From: DATHTC01 sp050262775
GTDB lineage: Bacteria > Actinomycetota > Thermoleophilia > Gaiellales > Gaiellaceae
Length of the DNA: 16,169 bases
Direction of reading: 5' to 3'
Assembly: GCA_050262775.1 (NCBI GenBank)
Contig: JBLNEO010000017.1
Coordinates: forward strand, 1-16,169
The position numbers and the translations under genes were made by a program. Of the stretch, positions 12,089 to 16,169 are shown in pieces (the first letter of the stretch is position 1; the number at the start of each line of letters is the position of its first letter). A model generated the notes under the pieces. The model worked only from the letters and a program-made list of their open reading frames with translations, did no database searches and was not told the origin of the DNA.

Positions 12089-13329
12089 GCTCCGACCGGG
12101 CGGACGGCCTCCGGCGCGCGCTCGAGCTCACCCCGGACAACCACGCGCTCCGGCTCGTCCTCGCCGAGACGCTGCAGGCCGAGGGCGAGGCGACCGAGGC
12201 GCTCGAGCACTACGCGAGCCTCCTCGAGGCGGGCGAGCTCCCGCCGGAGTCGCTCGTCGCCGTCGGGCGCCTCGCGATCGAGCACCGGCGCCCCGAGCTC
12301 GCGGAGGCCTGCGTGCGGGCGGCCGAGCGCGCCGGCCTCGTCGACGGGGTGGGGGAGCTGCGCGAGGCGCTCGCCGAGGCGCACCGGCCGATGCGCGTGC
12401 TGCGCGGCGCGGCGCCGGCGGAGGAGCTCGACCTGCCGCTGCTCCAGCCCGAGGAGACGATCCTCTTCGGCGACGTCGGCGGTCTCGACGAGGTCAAGAA
12501 GGCGATCCACCGGACGATCATCCTCCCGTACCAGCGCACCGACCTCTACGAGCGCTACGGGCGACGCGCGGGCGGCGGCATCCTCCTCTACGGGCCGCCC
12601 GGCGTCGGCAAGACGATGCTCGCCCGCGCCACGGCGGGGGAGTGCGGGCTCCGGTTCCTCAACGTCCGCATCGAGCACGTGCTCGACCCGTACTTCGGGA
12701 TCTCCGAGCGCAACCTCCACGAGCTGTTCGAGGCGGCGCGGGCGAGCGCGCCGTGCGTCCTGTTCCTCGACGAGCTCGACGCGATCGGCTACACGCGCCG
12801 CCGCCACAGCGGCAGCGTCGGCCGGCCGCTCGTCGACCAGCTGCTCCAGGAGCTCGACGCGATCGGCTCCGACAACGCCGACCTGCTCGTCCTCGCCGCG
12901 ACGAACGCGCCGTGGGACGTCGACGAGGGCCTCAAGCGCCCGGGTCGGTTCGACCGGATGCTGTTCGTGCCGCCGCCGGACGAGACGGCCCGGGTCGAGA
13001 TCCTGCGCCTGCACCTCGAGGGCCGCCACGCGGAGGAGGTCGACCGGGGGAAGCTCGCGCGTGCGACGCCGCTCTTCAGCGGGGCCGACCTGCGCGCGCT
13101 CGTGGAGCGCGCCACCGACCTCGTGATCGACGAGGCGCTCGACACCGGGGGCGAGCCGCCCTTGCGCACCGAGCACCTCGAGCGGGCCCTCGCCGGCCTC
13201 GTCGCGTCGACGCTCGAGTGGCTCGAGACGGCGCGCAACTACGTCGACTTCGCGAACCAGGGCGGCCGCTACGACGACGTCGCGCGGTTCCTCCGGTCGC
13301 GCGAGGCGAAGGCCGCGCGCGGCCGGTAG
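12085..13329 (+). CDS. TPR-AAA+ ATPase (classic AAA, Cdc48/FtsH-like module)
   Basis: The product has 414 residues. Residues 5-100 form TPR-like helical repeats (ELTPDNHALRLVLAETL; EATEALEHYASLLEAG). A single AAA module follows: GDVGGLDEVKKAI (129-141), Walker A GPPGVGKT (170-177), Walker B VLFLDELD (225-232), sensor 1 AATNAP (271-276) and the second region of homology with arginine fingers in KRPGRFDR (284-291; R285 and R288). The FGISERNLHELF stretch (204-215) is the usual pore-side helix region of Cdc48/VPS4/FtsH-type proteins. There is no protease domain or membrane helix. The C-terminal helix ends EWLETARNYVDFANQGGRYDD. The ATG at 12085 has GGAGG 5 nt upstream and overlaps the previous stop. 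It is likely the motor of the operon, unfolding or assembling a membrane substrate (inference). It ends 3 bp from the convergent LOG gene. Confidence 0.93.
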   Translation: MSSDRADGLRRALELTPDNHALRLVLAETLQAEGEATEALEHYASLLEAGELPPESLVAVGRLAIEHRRPELAEACVRAAERAGLVDGVGELREALAEAHRPMRVLRGAAPAEELDLPLLQPEETILFGDVGGLDEVKKAIHRTIILPYQRTDLYERYGRRAGGGILLYGPPGVGKTMLARATAGECGLRFLNVRIEHVLDPYFGISERNLHELFEAARASAPCVLFLDELDAIGYTRRRHSGSVGRPLVDQLLQELDAIGSDNADLLVLAATNAPWDVDEGLKRPGRFDRMLFVPPPDETARVEILRLHLEGRHAEEVDRGKLARATPLFSGADLRALVERATDLVIDEALDTGGEPPLRTEHLERALAGLVASTLEWLETARNYVDFANQGGRYDDVARFLRSREAKAARGR

Positions 13330-13332
13330 GCG

Positions 13333-14040
13333 CTACTCGCCGGCCGCCGTGTGCGCGCGCGCCGGGGCCTCCGCGCGGCGGCGCTCGTAGGCGGTGACGA
13401 TCGTGTCGACGGCGTCGCCCGGGTCGTCCGTGACGAACAGCAGGCGCTCGTCCTCCGGCGAGATCATCCCGCGTGCGAGCGGCCCCTCCTGCATCCACCG
13501 GATGAGCCCGCGCCAGTACGCGGAGTCGAAGAGGACGACGGGGAAGTTCAGGACCTTCCCCGTCTGGATCAGCGTCAGCGCCTCGAAGAGCTCGTCGAGC
13601 GTCCCGAAGCCGCCGGGGCAGAGCACGAAGCCCTCCGACGCCTTCACCAGCATCACCTTGCGCGCGTAGAAGTGGTCGAACGTCTGGATCACGTCGCAGT
13701 AGGGGTTCGGCTCCTGCTCGTGCGGAAGCTCGACGTTGAGCCCCACCGAGAAGCCGCCGCGCTCCTTGCATCCGCGGTTCGCGGCCTCCATCACGCCGCC
13801 GCCGCCGCCGGTGACGACGGTGAAGCCGGCCTCGCCGAACAGCCCTCCCAGCACGCGCGCCTCCCGGTAGACCCGATCGCTCTCGGGCACGCGCGCGGAC
13901 CCGAAGATCGTGACGGCAGGGTCGGGGAGCCGGTCGACGAGCTCGAACCCGACGCGGAACTCGTCCGCGATCATCCGGACGTGCTCGGGGATACGGCCGT
14001 CGTGCGGCTGCTCGAGGATCTCGCGGTCGCGCGTCGCCAC
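13333..14040 (-). CDS. LOG-family protein (TIGR00730-type nucleotide phosphoribohydrolase)
   Basis: The product has 235 residues. The LOG motifs are intact: VTGGGGGVMEAANRG (76-90) and PGGFGTLDELFE (142-153), with VTIFGSAR (43-50) at the first Rossmann strand. Family members cleave the N-glycosidic bond of nucleoside 5'-monophosphates, including cytokinin ribotides; they are often misannotated as lysine decarboxylase. The natural substrate here is unknown. I chose the GTG at 14040 because the M50 stop and this start share a base (TAGTG), so the two are translationally coupled, and because the frame upstream of it is antisense-like noise across the protease gene. The C-terminal 20 residues are Ala/Arg-rich. 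The stop lies 3 bp from the stop of the convergent AAA+ gene. Confidence 0.9.
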   Translation of the reverse strand: MATRDREILEQPHDGRIPEHVRMIADEFRVGFELVDRLPDPAVTIFGSARVPESDRVYREARVLGGLFGEAGFTVVTGGGGGVMEAANRGCKERGGFSVGLNVELPHEQEPNPYCDVIQTFDHFYARKVMLVKASEGFVLCPGGFGTLDELFEALTLIQTGKVLNFPVVLFDSAYWRGLIRWMQEGPLARGMISPEDERLLFVTDDPGDAVDTIVTAYERRRAEAPARAHTAAGE

Positions 14041-14747
14041 TACAGCCGGTCCTGGGGGAGGTGCGCGAGCCACATGCCGGCGGCGAGTGCCGCCGCGAGC
14101 CCGACGTACAGCGCCAGGAGCCACGTCCGCTCGGGCCGGCCACGCAGCGCCTTGACGGCGCGCCAGGTGAACCCGCCGTCGAGCATCCAGACGGGGAGGA
14201 GGTTGAAGAGGTTGAGGAGGAAGCCGGTGTACGCGAGCGCCCGGAGGAGGTCGGAGTCGAGCCACACGCCGAGGCCCCACGAGGCGGCGGCCGCGGCCCC
14301 GCCGAAGAACGGCCCCGCCAGCGAGATCAGGCCGTTGTGCCATGGGTCATCCGGCGCGTCCTTGATCGCGACGTACGCGCCGAGGAAGGGCACGAACACC
14401 GGCAACGACGGATGGAGGCCCTGGCGCCGCGCTTCCAGGAAGTGCCCCAGCTCGTGGACGAGGATCATCAGCACGAAGCCGATCCCGAACGTCCAGCCCC
14501 AGATCAGCGCGTACCCGGCGACCGAGATGAAGATCCCGAAGAACTTGAACAGGGCCGCGCCGAACTTGACGACGAGCCCGAGCACGACCGCGATCGGCGC
14601 CCAGAGGCGCCGCAGGAACGCACGCCATGCGGGCTCGGGGTGGATCGGCCGGTAGCCCCGGAGGTCGTCCTCCCGGGACGCCTCGTACAGCCGCTCCCAG
14701 TCCTGCGCCGTGTACGGATCCGGCGGGGTCGTGTCGCGGTCGCTCAC
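14040..14747 (-). CDS. M50-family site-2-type intramembrane metalloprotease
   Basis: The product has 235 residues with about five or six membrane helices. The zinc motif LVHELGHFLEARRQG starts at residue 96 (H98, E99, H102) inside a hydrophobic helix. The partner motif NLLPVWMLDGG (182-192) supplies D190. Both are hallmarks of the M50 family, whose members cut transmembrane segments, often of anti-sigma factors. There is no PDZ or CBS domain, so it is a minimal member. The first 45 residues are hydrophilic. I chose the GTG at 14747 because TAGCGT (14755-14760) lies 7 nt upstream, a leaderless-type -10; a GTG three codons upstream (14756) is the alternative. The LOG gene starts within its stop codon, and the MoaD-MoaE gene lies 115 bp upstream on the same strand. 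Confidence 0.9.
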   Translation of the reverse strand: MSDRDTTPPDPYTAQDWERLYEASREDDLRGYRPIHPEPAWRAFLRRLWAPIAVVLGLVVKFGAALFKFFGIFISVAGYALIWGWTFGIGFVLMILVHELGHFLEARRQGLHPSLPVFVPFLGAYVAIKDAPDDPWHNGLISLAGPFFGGAAAAASWGLGVWLDSDLLRALAYTGFLLNLFNLLPVWMLDGGFTWRAVKALRGRPERTWLLALYVGLAAALAAGMWLAHLPQDRL

Positions 14748-14754
14748 GCACCTC

Positions 14755-14760
14755 ACGCTA
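14755..14760 (-). promoter_or_regulatory. -10 box of the M50 protease gene (leaderless-type)
   Basis: TAGCGT on the minus strand is followed by 7 nt and then the GTG at 14747. This spacing supports the chosen start. Confidence 0.45.
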
Positions 14761-14835
14761 GCTGGCGGGCCGACCCTCGGCGGCGCGCCTGACGAGCTCG
14801 CGCGGATCTGCCAGAGATACCGCGAACCCGCGCTC

Positions 14836-14857
14836 GCCTCCGGAGGCCCCCGTGGGG
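14836..14857. terminator. Adjacent palindromes after the MoaD-MoaE gene, possible terminator
   Basis: GCCTCCGGAGGC (14836-14847) is a perfect 12-bp palindrome. CCCC-CGT-GGGG (14847-14857) is a second small stem beside it. They lie 6-27 bp after the MoaD-MoaE stop on the minus strand and before the M50 promoter-like box. No T-tract follows. Confidence 0.35.
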
Positions 14858-14862
14858 AGCGT

Positions 14863-15501
14863 CTAGGAGCCCCTCCCGATCCACTCCTCGCCGCCCTCGT
14901 AGACCTCCTTCTTCCACAGCGGCACGGTCTCCTTGAGCGTGTCGATCGCCTCCCGGCACGCCTCGAGCGCCGCGGCGCGGTGCGGCGCGGAGACGGCGAT
15001 GACGACGCTCGTCTCGCCGATCTGCACGACGCCGACGCGGTGATGGATCGCGATCGCCTCGATCTCGTGCCGCTCGCCGATGGCCTGGGCGATCCGCGCC
15101 ATCTCCGCCTCCGCCATGCCCTCGTACGCCTCGTACTCGAGGCGCACGACGTCGCGCCCGCGGGAGCGGCGGCGCGTGGTGCCGGCGAACGTCGCCACCG
15201 CGCCCGCGTCGGTCGAGGCCACCTCGTCGACCGCCGCCTGCAGCGAGAGCGGCTCCTCCGAGAGGCGGAACGCGCCGCCGGAGACGGGCGGGATGAGCGC
15301 GACCTCGTCGCCCTCCGCGAGCGCGCGCCCCGCGTCCGCATACTCGCGGTTCACGGCGACGAGCAGCCCCGGCGGCTCGTCGCCGAGGCCGAGCGACCCC
15401 CAGACGTCGGCCGCGGTCGCCCCGTCGGCGAGCTCGACGTCGCGGGTGGACGTCCCGGCCCGCTCGCGCAGGCCGGCGAAGAGGCGGACCGTGACGCGCA
15501 T
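14863..15501 (-). CDS. MoaD-MoaE fusion, molybdopterin synthase
   Basis: The product has 212 residues. Residues 1-76 are MoaD, a ubiquitin-like sulfur carrier: it begins MRVTVRLFAGLRERAG and ends PPVSGG at G75-G76. Residues 77-212 are MoaE, with VATFAGTTR (102-110), LEYEAYEGMAEAEM (121-134), HRVGVVQIGE (154-163), VSAPHR (170-175) and VPLWKKE (193-199), whose lysines match the active-site pair of E. coli MoaE. Together the two convert precursor Z (cPMP) to molybdopterin. In separate subunits the MoaD Gly-Gly must be a free C-terminus to carry the thiocarboxylate; here it is internal. Mycobacterium tuberculosis MoaX is a fusion of the same order that is cleaved after the Gly-Gly, so cleavage is likely here too (inference). 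The ATG at 15501 has TACGCT 8 nt upstream. Confidence 0.93.
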   Translation of the reverse strand: MRVTVRLFAGLRERAGTSTRDVELADGATAADVWGSLGLGDEPPGLLVAVNREYADAGRALAEGDEVALIPPVSGGAFRLSEEPLSLQAAVDEVASTDAGAVATFAGTTRRRSRGRDVVRLEYEAYEGMAEAEMARIAQAIGERHEIEAIAIHHRVGVVQIGETSVVIAVSAPHRAAALEACREAIDTLKETVPLWKKEVYEGGEEWIGRGS

Positions 15502-15509
15502 CGCGCCGA

Positions 15510-15515
15510 AGCGTA
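15510..15515 (-). promoter_or_regulatory. -10 box of the MoaD-MoaE gene (leaderless-type)
   Basis: TACGCT on the minus strand lies 8 nt before the ATG at 15501. No Shine-Dalgarno is present in between. Confidence 0.5.
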
Positions 15516-15527
15516 TGCGCGGCGGCG

Positions 15528-15533
15528 TACGAT
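15528..15533 (+). promoter_or_regulatory. -10 box of the methylmalonyl-CoA mutase gene (leaderless-type)
   Basis: TACGAT lies 7 nt before the ATG at 15541, so transcription should begin at or next to the start codon. It is divergent from the MoaD-MoaE -10 box, with the two boxes 12 bp apart. Confidence 0.55.
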
Positions 15534-15540
15534 GCGGGCC

Positions 15541-16169
15541 ATGGCGACGGCCGAGGATCGGCGCGAGACCGACTCCGGCATCGAGGTCAAGCCGGTCTAC
15601 ACCGCCGCCGACGTCCCCGGACTCGAGCTCGAGCCGCCCGGCGCCTTCCCCTTCACGCGCGGCCCGTACGCCGACATGTACCGCGGCCGTCCGTGGACGA
15701 TCCGGCAGTACGCCGGCTTCGCCTCCGCGGAGGAGACGAACGCGCGCTTCCGGTACCTGCTCGACCGCGGGCAGACGGGCCTCTCCGTCGCGTTCGACCT
15801 GCCGACGCAGCTCGGACTCGACTCCGACGACCCGACGGCGCTCGGGGAGGTCGGGCGCACCGGCGTCGCGATCGACTCGCTCGCCGACATGGAGCTCCTC
15901 TTCGACGGGATCCCGCTCGGCGAGGTCTCGACGTCCATGACGATCAACGCCCCCGCGTCGCTGCTCCTCCTCCTCTACGAGCTCGTCGCGGAAGGACAAG
16001 GCGTCCGCGGCGAGGCCCTCCGCGGCACCGTCCAGAACGACATCCTCAAGGAGTACGTGGCGCGCGGGAACTACATCTATCCGCCGCGGCCCTCGATGCG
16101 GCTGACGACCGACCTGTTCGCGTACTGCCGCGAGCGGCTCCCGCGCTGGAACACGATCTCGATCTCCGG
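15541..16169 (+). CDS. Methylmalonyl-CoA mutase, large/alpha subunit (N-terminal part, runs off the right edge)
   Basis: 209 residues are visible and the frame is open at the window edge. The enzyme interconverts (R)-methylmalonyl-CoA and succinyl-CoA with adenosylcobalamin. This part is the start of the substrate-binding TIM barrel. Characteristic stretches are FTRGPYADMYRGRPWTIRQY (38-57), GLSVAFDLPTQ (80-90), GVAIDSLADMELLFDGIPL (108-126) and TVQNDILKEYVAR (163-175), followed by YIYPPRPSMR. By alignment from memory with the Propionibacterium enzyme, T53, R55 and Y57 match T85, R87 and Y89, and R175 matches R207. Tyr and Arg at these places indicate methylmalonyl-CoA mutase; isobutyryl-CoA mutase has Phe and Gln. 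The cobalamin-binding domain is not in view and could be on this chain or a separate subunit. Confidence 0.93.
   Translation, partial: MATAEDRRETDSGIEVKPVYTAADVPGLELEPPGAFPFTRGPYADMYRGRPWTIRQYAGFASAEETNARFRYLLDRGQTGLSVAFDLPTQLGLDSDDPTALGEVGRTGVAIDSLADMELLFDGIPLGEVSTSMTINAPASLLLLLYELVAEGQGVRGEALRGTVQNDILKEYVARGNYIYPPRPSMRLTTDLFAYCRERLPRWNTISIS

Noticed and set aside
713..15501. Selenoprotein gene with an in-frame TGA in this window
   Set aside because: All gene ends examined fit normal stop codons, and no redox motif continues past a TGA.
1..16169. CRISPR array, insertion sequence, transposase, integrase or rRNA
   Set aside because: No regularly spaced repeats, transposase or integrase motifs, or rRNA sequence were found on either strand.

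Overview
The window is very GC-rich. It contains GTG starts, several starts with a TANNNT -10 box 7-8 nt upstream (leaderless-like), a membrane-anchored BTAD/SARP regulator, a VanW/YoaR envelope protein and a MoaD-MoaE fusion. This points to a high-GC actinobacterium. The class Thermoleophilia (Gaiella/Solirubrobacter-like) is my best guess, but it is inference and I could not search.

Layout. (1) Positions 1-712 hold no convincing gene. They do contain, at 280-341 on the minus strand, the 3' part of a selenocysteine tRNA gene, from the anticodon loop to the acceptor 3' strand. (2) Positions 713-4031 hold two divergent genes: a secreted HExxH metallopeptidase (minus) and a BTAD transcription regulator with one membrane helix and an extracytoplasmic beta-propeller-like domain (plus). 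They share a 148-bp promoter region with a CGGTAA direct repeat of 11-bp period. (3) An intact tRNA-Sec(UCA) gene, selC, lies at 4232-4324 (minus). The partial copy lies exactly 3953 bp further downstream in the direction of selC transcription and in the same orientation. That is the geometry left when an element integrates into a tRNA gene, so 342-4231 is probably a small genomic islet. (4) Positions 4382-5923 hold a receiver-only response regulator and a four-helix membrane protein (plus). (5) Positions 5850-8886 hold selB and selA as an operon (minus). With selC they provide selenocysteine synthesis and insertion; selD and any selenoprotein gene are not in view. (6) Positions 8946-13329 hold a tightly coupled four-gene operon (plus): a VanW/YoaR-like exported protein, a small membrane protein, a TPR protein with C-terminal membrane helices, and a TPR-AAA+ ATPase. 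It reads like one envelope machine and is the best candidate for an undescribed system. (7) Positions 13333-15501 (minus) hold a LOG-family protein, an M50 site-2-type protease and a MoaD-MoaE molybdopterin synthase fusion. (8) From 15541 to the right edge lies the N-terminal third of a methylmalonyl-CoA mutase large subunit (plus), open at the edge.

How the genes fit together. selA, selB and selC form a selenocysteine locus split by two opposite-strand genes. Molybdopterin synthase nearby is compatible with a molybdenum/selenocysteine formate dehydrogenase elsewhere in the genome (inference). The left 4 kb is visibly less GC-rich than the rest, in line with later acquisition at selC. Domain and motif calls are from reading the translations. 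Family names are recognised by motif, not by database search.
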